Of a stretch of DNA of 5,816 nt, positions 1-5,734 are shown one piece after another; positions within the stretch are counted from its first letter, which is position 1, and each line of letters opens with the position of its first letter. The DNA comes from Bacteriovoracaceae bacterium. Lineage in GTDB: Bacteria > Bdellovibrionota > UBA1018. Both the position numbers and the translations under genes were made by a program. The stretch is taken from contig JAHFAB010000140.1 in the NCBI GenBank assembly GCA_023250795.1, positions 1 to 5,816 on the forward strand. The letters are read 5' to 3'. The notes below the pieces were generated by a model that had not been told where the DNA came from, searched no databases, and was given only the letters and a program-made list of their open reading frames with translations.

Positions 1-340
1 ACCAACCGTTCACGAAGAACTCATCGTAAACGGGGATGTAAAAACCTTAAAAGCCCCCATTCTCCACTACTCTTTTCCCACAATTCATGACCAGATTTTG
101 ACAAATCTGAATTTTTCCAAATTAGGTTCTTTGGATTTGATGCAAAAAGATCAATCTGCGAGCGTGTTAAAACTAATTGTGAAACCGATTTTCAAATTTT
201 TTGATACTTATTTTCTAAAATTAGGATTTCTGGACGGCTTGCCGGGTTTTATTATTTCTGTCAATTCTGCACACAGTATGTTTTTGAAATATGCGTACTT
301 AAGTGAGGCCAAAATTCAAAATGCGGATTCTAATCATTGA
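1..340 (+). CDS. Family 2 glycosyltransferase, LPS core type (WaaE/KdtX-like), 3' end only
   Basis: This is the C-terminal 112 residues of a gene that begins outside the window. The frame is open from base 2 to the TGA at 338-340. The reading starts PTVHEELIVNGDVKTLK and later has the hydrophobic stretch FFDTYFLKLGFLDGLPGFII. The VHE-L--(D/N)G-V--LK-P-LHYS block and the closing F-K-YFLK-GFLDG-PGFI-S--SA---FLKYA segment are characteristic of the WaaE/KdtX branch of GT2 enzymes. That branch adds glucose or a similar sugar to the LPS inner core at the cytoplasmic face of the inner membrane. The GT-A catalytic domain with its DxD motif is not visible, so the donor and acceptor sugars cannot be judged. 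An internal TTG at 98 is not the true start, because family-typical sequence continues upstream of it. The 3' end overlaps the next gene by 20 nt, consistent with one operon. Confidence 0.85.
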   Translation, partial: PTVHEELIVNGDVKTLKAPILHYSFPTIHDQILTNLNFSKLGSLDLMQKDQSASVLKLIVKPIFKFFDTYFLKLGFLDGLPGFIISVNSAHSMFLKYAYLSEAKIQNADSNH

Positions 341-989
341 TAATAATATTGATTTAGATTCGTGGGGCTCTAAAAATCTGCGAAAGTTTGCAGCCCAAGC
401 CCCAAGAGCGACTGTTTATGTCAGACGCGGCCCTGAAGACGATCTTCCACAAAATGTGAAATATTTTGACCGACTGATCGTCTCTGGCTCAAAAACATCC
501 GCACTGGAAAATGCCACTTGGATCTCTCACGAAGAAAATTTTATCAAATCCTTTTTGAATGAAGGCAAACCATTTTTAGGTGTTTGTTACGGACACCAGA
601 TTTTATCGCGAGCTCTTGGTGGGATTGACTTTGTCAGGAAAAGTGCTGTTCCAGAACTGGGATGGACTGAAATCGAACAAACCACCCCCTCCAAGCTTTT
701 TGAGGGACTACCCAGGAAGTTTTATTCTTTCTCTATTCATAAAGACGAAGTTTCCAGTCTCCCTCCAGGGACGAAAAGTCTTGCTAAATCAAAAGACTGT
801 GAGATCCAAGCTTTTCAATTAGAGGGAAGACCTGTTTTTGGAATCCAATTCCATCCAGAAAAAGGATTAGAAGATGCCGTAAAAATACTTGCACAGTTTG
901 AAAAGAAAGATGACTCTAAGAAAGGGCCTAAAAATCCTTTTGACCCTAAAGTAGGGCAAACCATTTTTGGAAATTTTTTAAAACTATGA
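321..989 (+). CDS. Class I glutamine amidotransferase (GATase1), stand-alone
   Basis: A 222-residue protein predicted to hydrolyse glutamine and pass ammonia to an unknown acceptor in the cytoplasm. It shows the full GATase1 signature. There is an oxyanion-region turn RLIVSGSKTSALE (residues 51-63), the nucleophile elbow FLGVCYGHQ with Cys89, an IHKDEVSSLPPG block around His140 as in GuaA-like amidotransferases, and the catalytic pair GIQFHPE with His178 and Glu180. Length and order match free-standing GATase1 proteins, with no fused synthetase domain. ATG 321 is preferred over GTG 303, because MRILIIDNN is the usual first beta strand of the fold. GAGG at 305-308 lies 12 nt upstream of the ATG, a loose Shine-Dalgarno. 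The frame overlaps the glycosyltransferase by 20 nt and the next gene by 4 nt. Context suggests amidation of a surface-glycan or lipid precursor, but the acceptor is unknown. TrpG or CarA roles are unlikely without their partners nearby. Confidence 0.9.
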   Translation: MRILIIDNNIDLDSWGSKNLRKFAAQAPRATVYVRRGPEDDLPQNVKYFDRLIVSGSKTSALENATWISHEENFIKSFLNEGKPFLGVCYGHQILSRALGGIDFVRKSAVPELGWTEIEQTTPSKLFEGLPRKFYSFSIHKDEVSSLPPGTKSLAKSKDCEIQAFQLEGRPVFGIQFHPEKGLEDAVKILAQFEKKDDSKKGPKNPFDPKVGQTIFGNFLKL

Positions 990-2002
990 AAAAAGAACCT
1001 CCAGAGAAAACATTTTCTTATATAAAAACCTCACTCAAACTTCTCTTCGTAGGAGTTCTTTTTTATTTTTTAGCTAAAAAAGGATTTATTTCAATTGATG
1101 CAACAAAGCGAGCCATTTCGCAGTGGGAGTTTAGTTTACCTGCCATGCTCGCTCTTTTTGGACTGACTTTTTTGGGAATCATCCGATGGCAGTGGTTACT
1201 AAGAGCACAAGACATCCATCTCAATTGGGCAAGAACGACACAGCTTCATTTTATTGGTCAGTTTTTTAACATTGCACTTCCTGGAGCGGTGAGTGGAGAC
1301 TTAATCAAAGCTCTCTACATTTCTAAAGAAGCCCCAGGCAAAAGAGGCCCCGCTTTTGGAAGCATACTTTTCGACCGGGTATCAGGACTTTCTGCATTGG
1401 TTCTCGTATCGGCTGGAGCATTCACCCTACATTATCAGTCCCTGGAAGGCTCTCCATTGCTAAGAGCTATCCATGCTCTTCTTTTTATTGCAGCCCTTTG
1501 TGTATTTGTTTTTTATGCATACTTATTTTTAGTGAGAGAACACCATGATCCTGTACTTTTAGCTTTTCGAAAACTGGAACGCAAGTTTCCTAGAGCAGGT
1601 TCATTGACTCGTATTTATCAGGGACTCAGGCATTACCATTCTCATCGAATGACGGTCTTACGCGTCGTTTTACTTTCTGTGTTCATCCACCTGACTGTTT
1701 GTTGGGCGTGCATCTCTTTTGCTCATGCCCTGGGAGATGTTCAAGTGGACTCATTTTCAGTTTTTATCATTGTGCCTCTCGGACTCTTGGTGACTGCAAT
1801 TCCGGTCATGCCAGCTGGGATTGGGACAGGTCATATGGCTTTTAGTGGGCTTTTTCTTCTCTTAGGATCCCAGAGAGGAGCGGATATTTTTAGCCTTTTT
1901 GCACTGGTTCAACTTTTCAGTGGTGCCTTAGGGGGTCTGGTTTACCTTAGGTTCAAATCAGTGGAACAAAACCTGCATCTCCATGAGGGATGTTCGAGTT
2001 AA
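986..2002 (+). CDS. Lysylphosphatidylglycerol synthase TM-domain / UPF0104 family inner-membrane protein
   Basis: A 338-residue polytopic membrane protein with about eight hydrophobic segments, near residues 16-31, 49-72, 87-103, 124-148, 160-183, 223-248, 256-278 and 300-322. The family markers are FFNIALPGAVSGDLIKAL (93-110), SILFDRVSGL (126-135) and VMPAGIGTGHMAF (274-286). These match the membrane half of MprF-like proteins (PF03706, formerly UPF0104). It lacks the C-terminal cytosolic lysyl-transfer domain of full MprF, so lysyl-PG synthesis is not expected. Such short members often sit beside glycosyltransferases and are thought to move or modify lipid or glycolipid intermediates; that role here is inferred. 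The start is the ATG of an ATGA overlap with the amidotransferase stop and has no strong ribosome binding site, so it probably relies on translational coupling. Confidence 0.88.
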   Translation: MKKEPPEKTFSYIKTSLKLLFVGVLFYFLAKKGFISIDATKRAISQWEFSLPAMLALFGLTFLGIIRWQWLLRAQDIHLNWARTTQLHFIGQFFNIALPGAVSGDLIKALYISKEAPGKRGPAFGSILFDRVSGLSALVLVSAGAFTLHYQSLEGSPLLRAIHALLFIAALCVFVFYAYLFLVREHHDPVLLAFRKLERKFPRAGSLTRIYQGLRHYHSHRMTVLRVVLLSVFIHLTVCWACISFAHALGDVQVDSFSVFIIVPLGLLVTAIPVMPAGIGTGHMAFSGLFLLLGSQRGADIFSLFALVQLFSGALGGLVYLRFKSVEQNLHLHEGCSS

Positions 2003-3060
2003 GACCCTTTCAAAAACAAGCGTTAGAAGAACTGAAAACCCCAGGAAATGTACTCTGCATCGCTCCTACTGGATCTGGAAAAAGCCTTATTTATGAACGA
2101 TATATCCAAGAATATAGACCTCGATCAATCCTCCTCACTCCCCTGGTGGCTTTGGCCAGACAACAAAAAAGAAAGCTAGAAGCACTGGGGTTATTGGATG
2201 AAATCCGGATCCTCAGTCCGGAATCCCTCCTTTTTTCAAACTTTGTACAAAAACTCAAAGCATGGAAACCTACATTTTTAGTCGTTGACGAATGTCATTG
2301 CCTTTGGGAGTGGGGGGAAGACTTTAGGCCTGCTTTTCAAAAAATCCCTGAAATTTTTCATGAGTTTTCCATCCAGAAAAGCCTCTGGCTCACCGCGACT
2401 TTGCCTGGTTTGGCAAAAGAATTTTTGAAAAAAAGTCTCTCTTCTCCCTTTAAGGAAGTGGGAGGGTTTGAACTCCCACAGAGTTTGTATTTAACTGTTC
2501 AAAAAATTTCCTGGACAGAAAGAACATTTGCTCTCTTAAACTGGATTGGAAAACATCCAGACTCCGGGATAGTTTTTGTCTCAACCCGTGAAGAAACCTT
2601 GAGAATTTCTAGACTTTTATCGTCTCAAGGGCACGCGGTACAGCCCTATCACGCCGGGATGAGCAAAGAGGAACGGCTCTCAATTGAAAATCGAGTAATG
2701 CAACAGAAAATAAAAGTGATCGTTGCAACTTCTGCCTTTGGTATGGGGATGGACTACCCCCATTTGAACTGGGTATTGCTCTGGCAAGCACCTCCATCAC
2801 TTTTGGCTCTCACACAATGCATTGGTAGAGTGGGGAGAGGCACCCGCCTGGATTATGCAACAGTTTTTTGGGATGAAGAAGATTTTCGCCTACTAGAATG
2901 GATGACAAAAGACTCAAAGAGAAAAAAAAGAGAGCTCTACAATACTTATTTATTTTTAAAAACAAATGCTTGCAGAAGAAAAGGATTAACCGAATATTTT
3001 AGAAATGCCCAATCTGAAAACTGCGTCAGTTTATGTGAGTTTTGTGTTGGAAAAAAATAA
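1990..3060 (+). CDS. RecQ-like superfamily 2 DNA helicase, short form
   Basis: A 356-residue ATP-dependent helicase with a complete SF2 core. Visible motifs are FQKQALEEL (motif 0 region, 7-15), Walker A APTGSGKS (25-32), LLTPLVALARQQ (Ia, 48-59), VVDECHC (II, 98-104), LTATLP (III, 134-139), IVFVSTREE (IV, 194-202), VIVATSAFGMGMD (V, 243-255) and QCIGRVGRGTR (VI, 276-286). The sequence ECHCLWEWGEDFRP after motif II is the aromatic-rich loop typical of RecQ. The C-terminus holds Cys328, Cys345, Cys349 and Cys352, matching the RecQ zinc-binding cysteines, and ends four residues later. There is no winged-helix or HRDC domain; E. coli RecQ is about 600 residues. Motif II is DECH rather than DEAH. 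ATG 1990 is the first possible start, because an in-frame TGA lies at 1984-1986. The 13-nt overlap with the upstream gene indicates coupled translation, with GAGG at 1985-1988 almost touching the start codon. A RecQ-like label is safer than recQ. Confidence 0.87.
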   Translation: MFELRPFQKQALEELKTPGNVLCIAPTGSGKSLIYERYIQEYRPRSILLTPLVALARQQKRKLEALGLLDEIRILSPESLLFSNFVQKLKAWKPTFLVVDECHCLWEWGEDFRPAFQKIPEIFHEFSIQKSLWLTATLPGLAKEFLKKSLSSPFKEVGGFELPQSLYLTVQKISWTERTFALLNWIGKHPDSGIVFVSTREETLRISRLLSSQGHAVQPYHAGMSKEERLSIENRVMQQKIKVIVATSAFGMGMDYPHLNWVLLWQAPPSLLALTQCIGRVGRGTRLDYATVFWDEEDFRLLEWMTKDSKRKKRELYNTYLFLKTNACRRKGLTEYFRNAQSENCVSLCEFCVGKK

Positions 3061-3132
3061 ATATATAATGGATGTGCGTCCCAGACACCCCTCAATAGTA
3101 AATATTGCTACACCTCAGATAAATATTTATTT

Positions 3133-3161
3133 TTTATACCCCTATTGTGTTCTAATATAAA
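3133..3161 (+). promoter_or_regulatory. Candidate sigma-70-type promoter for the protease gene
   Basis: TTTATA at 3133-3138 (4 of 6 matches to TTGACA) lies 17 nt before TATAAA at 3156-3161 (5 of 6 matches to TATAAT). Transcription would start near 3168 and give a leader of about 105 nt before the protease start at 3273. The surrounding DNA is very AT-rich, so chance matches are likely and the exact hexamers are uncertain. Confidence 0.42.
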
Positions 3162-3195
3162 CGTGATACGCTATTTCGAAGCAGTATTTAAAACG

Positions 3196-3237
3196 AAGTA
3201 GAATTGGTTCACCAAGGTTGGCAAATCAAATCTACTT
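3196..3237 (+). promoter_or_regulatory. Foldable leader element in the protease 5' UTR
   Basis: AAGTAGA (3196-3202) is perfectly complementary to TCTACTT (3231-3237). Between them TTGG (3204-3207) pairs with CCAA (3212-3215) around a TTCA tetraloop, and the unpaired stretch GGTTGGCAAATCAAA follows. The shape is a stem enclosing a hairpin in a leader of about 105 nt, ending 23 nt before the strong ribosome binding site. I do not recognise it as a known riboswitch class; the c-di-GMP-I consensus was considered and does not fit. It may be a regulatory leader or chance pairing. Confidence 0.3.
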
Positions 3238-3260
3238 AAAAACTGGCTATGCGTGGCTCA

Positions 3261-3266
3261 AGGAGG
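3261..3266 (+). promoter_or_regulatory. Ribosome binding site that fixes the protease start
   Basis: A perfect AGGAGG sits 6 nt before ATG 3273, with the wider context AAGGAGGAG. An in-frame ATG at 3249 lies upstream of this site with no Shine-Dalgarno of its own. Starting there would put extra residues in front of a normal signal peptide, so 3273 is taken as the start. Confidence 0.85.
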
Positions 3267-3272
3267 AGATTT

Positions 3273-4502
3273 ATGCGCAATTCGAAGGCCTCATTACTTG
3301 TTCTGGGTTTCATATTTTTAACAATGGGTGTCGGTAGCTCGGCTCGTGCTGAGAGCCCAAAAGAATGGACATTTCTAGTCTATCTCAATGGAAAAAACAG
3401 CTTAGATTCCTATGGAAAGTTCAACATCAATCAAATGGAAGAAGTGGGCTCTACAGATCAAATCAATGTAGTGGTCCAATGGGCAAGTTCTGAAAATAAA
3501 ACCACAAAACGACTATTAGTAAAAAAAGATACTAATACGAACCTTGTAACCTCTCCGGTTATTCAGGACATGGGCAAAGTAGACATGGGGGATTACAAGA
3601 CACTCATAGAGTTTATCAAATGGGGTGCAGCAAATTACCCTGCAAAACATTACTTTGTGGATGTTTGGGACCATGGAAGTGGATGGCATAATATCAGTTC
3701 ACTCATGAGCCCTTTTGGTTCTTTTACACCACCCTATGCTCCAAATGACATTAGCTGGGATGACGAAACCGGAAACTTCATGACGACGAAACAGCTCGGT
3801 CAAGCACTCAAAGAGGGTGCTACTATTATAGGTCATAAGATCGATGTCTATGGGAGTGACGCCTGTCTAATGGCAATGGCAGAAGTGGCTTCAGAAATGG
3901 CTGACTCAGTAGATGTTTCAGTCGGATCTGAGGAAACTGAGCCAGGAGCTGGTTGGCCCTATAATACGTTTCTCAAAAGTTGGTCAGAAAAAATAGGCGC
4001 AACGGCAGCTGATGTTGGAAAGATCTTGACCACAGAGTACGTAAAATCCTATCAGGGCGGAGTCAACGGTTCATCTCAGGTGACTTTTTCCTCTTTTGAT
4101 CTGAGCAAACTAGGCGCAGTACAAGAAGCGGTCAAAACACTAGGAGAAGCCTTGAGCAAACTAAGCAGCAGTGATCGCAAAAAAGTCGTGACCGCAGGAC
4201 AAGCAGCTCAGAGCTTTTACTATAGCGACTACGTAGATTTGTTTGATTTTATGAATAAATTAGAAAAATCAAACATCACCGCTCTGAGTGGAGACATTTA
4301 CGCTCTTGTAAAAACAGCTGCTAGCCAAATGGTGATCGCTAATGCAGATACCACTTCTTACTCGAGTGCAGGTGGACTAGCGATATGGCTTCCCTCTTCG
4401 AGTAGCGACTATAGCTATTACGCGGAAAAATATAAACAAATGAACTTTGACCAAGCCACTGGCTGGGGCAAAGTACTTGCGACGCTATTAGCAGCTAGGT
4501 AG
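3273..4502 (+). CDS. Secreted clostripain-family cysteine protease (peptidase C11)
   Basis: A 409-residue protein with an N-terminal signal peptide: basic MRNSK, a hydrophobic core at about 7-20, then SSARA ending at residue 26 as a type I signal peptidase site. There is no lipobox cysteine. The mature part has the C11 fold markers: WTFLVYLNGKNSLD (32-45) as first strand, INVVVQWA (64-71), the catalytic-histidine block FVDVWDHGSGWH with His134, and the catalytic-cysteine block IDVYGSDACLMAMAEVA with Cys198. EETEPGAGWPY (220-230) and GGLAIWLP (367-374) follow and are also typical. Known C11 enzymes cleave after Arg or Lys and often self-process; specificity cannot be read with certainty here. 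It should act in the periplasm or outside the cell. The gene appears monocistronic, with its own promoter and a perfect ribosome binding site, and a candidate terminator follows. In a predatory or scavenging bacterium a digestive role is plausible but inferred. Confidence 0.92.
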   Translation: MRNSKASLLVLGFIFLTMGVGSSARAESPKEWTFLVYLNGKNSLDSYGKFNINQMEEVGSTDQINVVVQWASSENKTTKRLLVKKDTNTNLVTSPVIQDMGKVDMGDYKTLIEFIKWGAANYPAKHYFVDVWDHGSGWHNISSLMSPFGSFTPPYAPNDISWDDETGNFMTTKQLGQALKEGATIIGHKIDVYGSDACLMAMAEVASEMADSVDVSVGSEETEPGAGWPYNTFLKSWSEKIGATAADVGKILTTEYVKSYQGGVNGSSQVTFSSFDLSKLGAVQEAVKTLGEALSKLSSSDRKKVVTAGQAAQSFYYSDYVDLFDFMNKLEKSNITALSGDIYALVKTAASQMVIANADTTSYSSAGGLAIWLPSSSSDYSYYAEKYKQMNFDQATGWGKVLATLLAAR

Positions 4503-4508
4503 TGATCG

Positions 4509-4586
4509 CTCCATTGTGGAGTTGAGTGGCTCGTCTGATTTAGGAGTACAAAACTCGGTATGAATAACTCCACGCGCAGAGTGTGG
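4509..4586 (+). other. Structured intergenic RNA region with competing hairpins
   Basis: Several stems can form just after the protease stop. CTCCA (4509-4513) pairs with TGGAG (4517-4521). GTGGAGTT (4516-4523) pairs perfectly with AACTCCAC (4566-4573), enclosing GAGT/ACTC (4544-4547 with 4553-4556). CCACGC (4570-4575) pairs with GTGTGG (4581-4586), with one G-U pair. The long stem shares bases with the first and last hairpins, so they exclude one another. This may be a 3' UTR element, a processing site or a small RNA; no known family is recognised. Confidence 0.35.
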
Positions 4587-4593
4587 CGTTCCA

Positions 4594-4621
4594 TCTCAAG
4601 TCTCTTGAGAGTCCATTTTTT
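4594..4621 (+). terminator. Candidate rho-independent terminator after the protease gene
   Basis: A 7-bp perfect stem TCTCAAG/CTTGAGA (4594-4600 and 4604-4610) with a TCT loop is followed, after five bases, by six Ts (4616-4621). The stem is short and the T run is offset, so it is weaker than a classical intrinsic terminator. Its position 92 nt after the protease stop and before the next promoter fits the role. Confidence 0.5.
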
Positions 4622-4683
4622 CATGTAGATATTTTTTATATTTTTAAAAAATAACCGCTTTTTTTAAGAGTTTTTATTGATTT

Positions 4684-4689
4684 TATAAT
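4684..4689 (+). promoter_or_regulatory. Candidate -10 element for the HNH-family gene
   Basis: A perfect TATAAT at 4684-4689 lies 64 nt before the start codon. The best -35 at 17-nt spacing is TTTTTA (4661-4666), only 3 of 6 matches, inside a T-rich tract. The AT-rich upstream DNA could act as an UP element. A sigma-70 promoter with a poor -35 is plausible. Confidence 0.4.
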
Positions 4690-4753
4690 TTTATTCTAGT
4701 AGTAACCCTTCATGTGTTTCAACTAAACAAAATAAAATCAGAAAGGGCTTAAT

Positions 4754-5602
4754 ATGGAAAACATCTCACTCAAACACTATACAAACGCAGAGCTTTTGGC
4801 AGAACTCCAGATCCTGGTTTCGCAAGAAAGAACTCTGAGTCTGAAAGTCATCGCTTTTCTAAGAGAGATTCGATTCAGGAGTCTCCATCTAGAGATGGGG
4901 TATGCTTCTTTATTTACTTTTTGTATTGTGGAGCTGAAATACTCAGAAGCTGCAGCTTATTACCGCCTAAACACTCTAGATATTGTAGATGAACTTCCGG
5001 AAATCAAACAGGCTATAGAAACGGGGGAACTGAGCATGACCACTTTGAGTATGGTTCAAAGTGCATGTAAGGCTAAAAAGAGAAAAACGAAGATCAAAGT
5101 CAGTTCGGAAGATAAAAAAAATCTTCTAGAGAAAGTAAAAGGGAAATCTAAGAAACAGACCGAGGCGATCCTTCATCAGCACTTTCCTGAATTGCAGACA
5201 GCCGCAAAACCAGAGACAGAGAAAAAATTATCTGATGATTTGACCGGTGTTTTTTTCAACGCTGATCCAGAGTTGATGAAAAAATTGAAGGAGATAAAAG
5301 ACCTGACGGCTCATCAAAACCCAAGTCCGAGCTACCAGGAGTTATTTCATATGATGTCTGACTATATGTTGGACCGGATTGATCCTATGAGGAAAGCTCA
5401 GAGAATCGCTCGGAGACAGGAGAAGCGAAGTATCAGGCTTACAGAGGGGATGAGGACGGAGCAGGTAGGCCAGGAGGAAATGAACGAAAAAGAACAAAAA
5501 CGGTCTTTACAAAAAGACCCCAAAAGAACTTCAAGCCACGAAGACAGTTTACTTCAGCCAGCTGAAGTTCAACACAAAGTTCAAAACCCGCTTGAAGCCT
5601 AG
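4754..5602 (+). CDS. HNH-endonuclease-family protein, N-terminal region only (HNH domain cut off by a stop)
   Basis: The 282-residue frame starts at ATG 4754, with AAAGGG (4742-4747) 6 nt upstream. It opens like Bdellovibrio-type HNH endonucleases: a helical start (NAELLAELQILVSQERTLSLKVIAFLREI, given as positions 11-39), then LHLEMGYASLFTFC (44-57), ELKYSEAAAYYRL (60-72) and ELPEIKQAIETGELSMTTLSMVQS (80-103). A Lys-rich part (106-145) and the segment SYQELFHMMSDYMLDRIDP (193-211), also typical of the family, follow. In this family the HNH nuclease sits at the C-terminus and carries the metal-binding histidines. Here the frame ends with TAG at 5600-5602 before that domain, so a nuclease activity is not expected. 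The tail after about residue 220 is charged and low in complexity. The gene is most likely decayed. Reading the truncated product as a functional DNA-binding remnant is possible but unsupported. The family role is unknown, perhaps mobile-element related. Confidence 0.75.
   Translation: MENISLKHYTNAELLAELQILVSQERTLSLKVIAFLREIRFRSLHLEMGYASLFTFCIVELKYSEAAAYYRLNTLDIVDELPEIKQAIETGELSMTTLSMVQSACKAKKRKTKIKVSSEDKKNLLEKVKGKSKKQTEAILHQHFPELQTAAKPETEKKLSDDLTGVFFNADPELMKKLKEIKDLTAHQNPSPSYQELFHMMSDYMLDRIDPMRKAQRIARRQEKRSIRLTEGMRTEQVGQEEMNEKEQKRSLQKDPKRTSSHEDSLLQPAEVQHKVQNPLEA
5502..5597. repeat. Cluster of short perfect inverted repeats in the HNH linker
   Basis: GGTCTTT (5502-5508) and AAAGACC (5513-5519) form a 7-bp hairpin with a 4-base loop. 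ACTTCAGC (5551-5558) and GCTGAAGT (5561-5568) form an 8-bp hairpin with a 2-base gap. CTTCAAGC (5529-5536) is complementary to GCTTGAAG (5590-5597), enclosing the previous one. GAACTTC (5526-5532) is also complementary to GAAGTTC (5564-5570). All lie inside the low-complexity linker of the HNH-family gene, immediately before its stop. Confidence 0.6.
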
Positions 5603-5701
5603 AGTCGCCACTGCTCCGCTGAGACAGAGCGAGCTGTCTGGGTCAGGGCTCAAAGCAGGTGTGAGCATGAGGATGAGAAGACCGGGCACTCAATAGCCTG
5701 A
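5603..5701 (+). pseudogene. Remnant start of the HNH nuclease domain, in frame after the TAG
   Basis: Reading on in the same frame past the TAG at 5600-5602 gives 32 codons before TGA at 5699-5701. They include AETERAVWVRAQSRCEHEDEK and then TGH. The pattern (A/R)-VW-R-(D/A)Q-RC-(Y/H)-D-KTG is the entry to the HNH domain in this protein family, normally followed by a second Cys and the catalytic D-H and N-H residues. None of those appears. Family-like sequence stops at about 5689, and the last residues (SIA) look unrelated. The upstream gene has therefore suffered both an in-frame nonsense change and loss of its catalytic 3' end. Assignment is from memory of the family pattern, not a search. 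Confidence 0.65.
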
Positions 5702-5734
5702 AGAACCATAAAAATCACTCATGAATTATTGAGT
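5688..5734. repeat. Inverted repeat at the end of the HNH remnant
   Basis: ACTCAATA (5688-5695) is perfectly complementary to TATTGAGT (5727-5734), with 31 bases between. The left arm coincides with the point where HNH-like sequence ends, and the right arm overlaps the stop codon of the putative minus-strand gene. It could be part of a convergent-gene terminator or a rearrangement scar; with 8-bp arms chance is also possible. Confidence 0.35.

Noticed and set aside
303..320. GTG 303 as the amidotransferase start
   Set aside because: It has no Shine-Dalgarno and adds residues before the usual first beta strand that begins at ATG 321.
98..340. A complete 80-residue gene beginning at TTG 98
   Set aside because: The same frame is open back to base 2 with glycosyltransferase-like sequence, so this is the tail of a longer gene.
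580..822. An 80-residue plus-strand frame
   Set aside because: It lies inside the amidotransferase gene in another frame, and the amidotransferase has full catalytic motifs.
2609..2800. A 63-residue minus-strand frame
   Set aside because: It is antisense to helicase motifs IV and V and shows no domain or start signal.
3249..3272. An earlier start for the protease at ATG 3249
   Set aside because: The perfect AGGAGG lies downstream of this ATG and is correctly spaced for ATG 3273, which also gives a normal signal peptide.
3168..3272. c-di-GMP-I (GEMM) riboswitch in the protease leader
   Set aside because: A GGCAAA-like string is present, but the conserved paired regions and the GGGACGCAAAGCC-type core are absent.
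4418..4624. A 68-residue minus-strand frame across the protease 3' end
   Set aside because: It overlaps the conserved protease C-terminus and the hairpin region, and has no recognisable features or clear ribosome binding site.
5583..5696. Frameshift explanation for the HNH break
   Set aside because: The alternative frame is open but reads low-complexity sequence with no HNH residues; the HNH-like text is in the original frame after the TAG.
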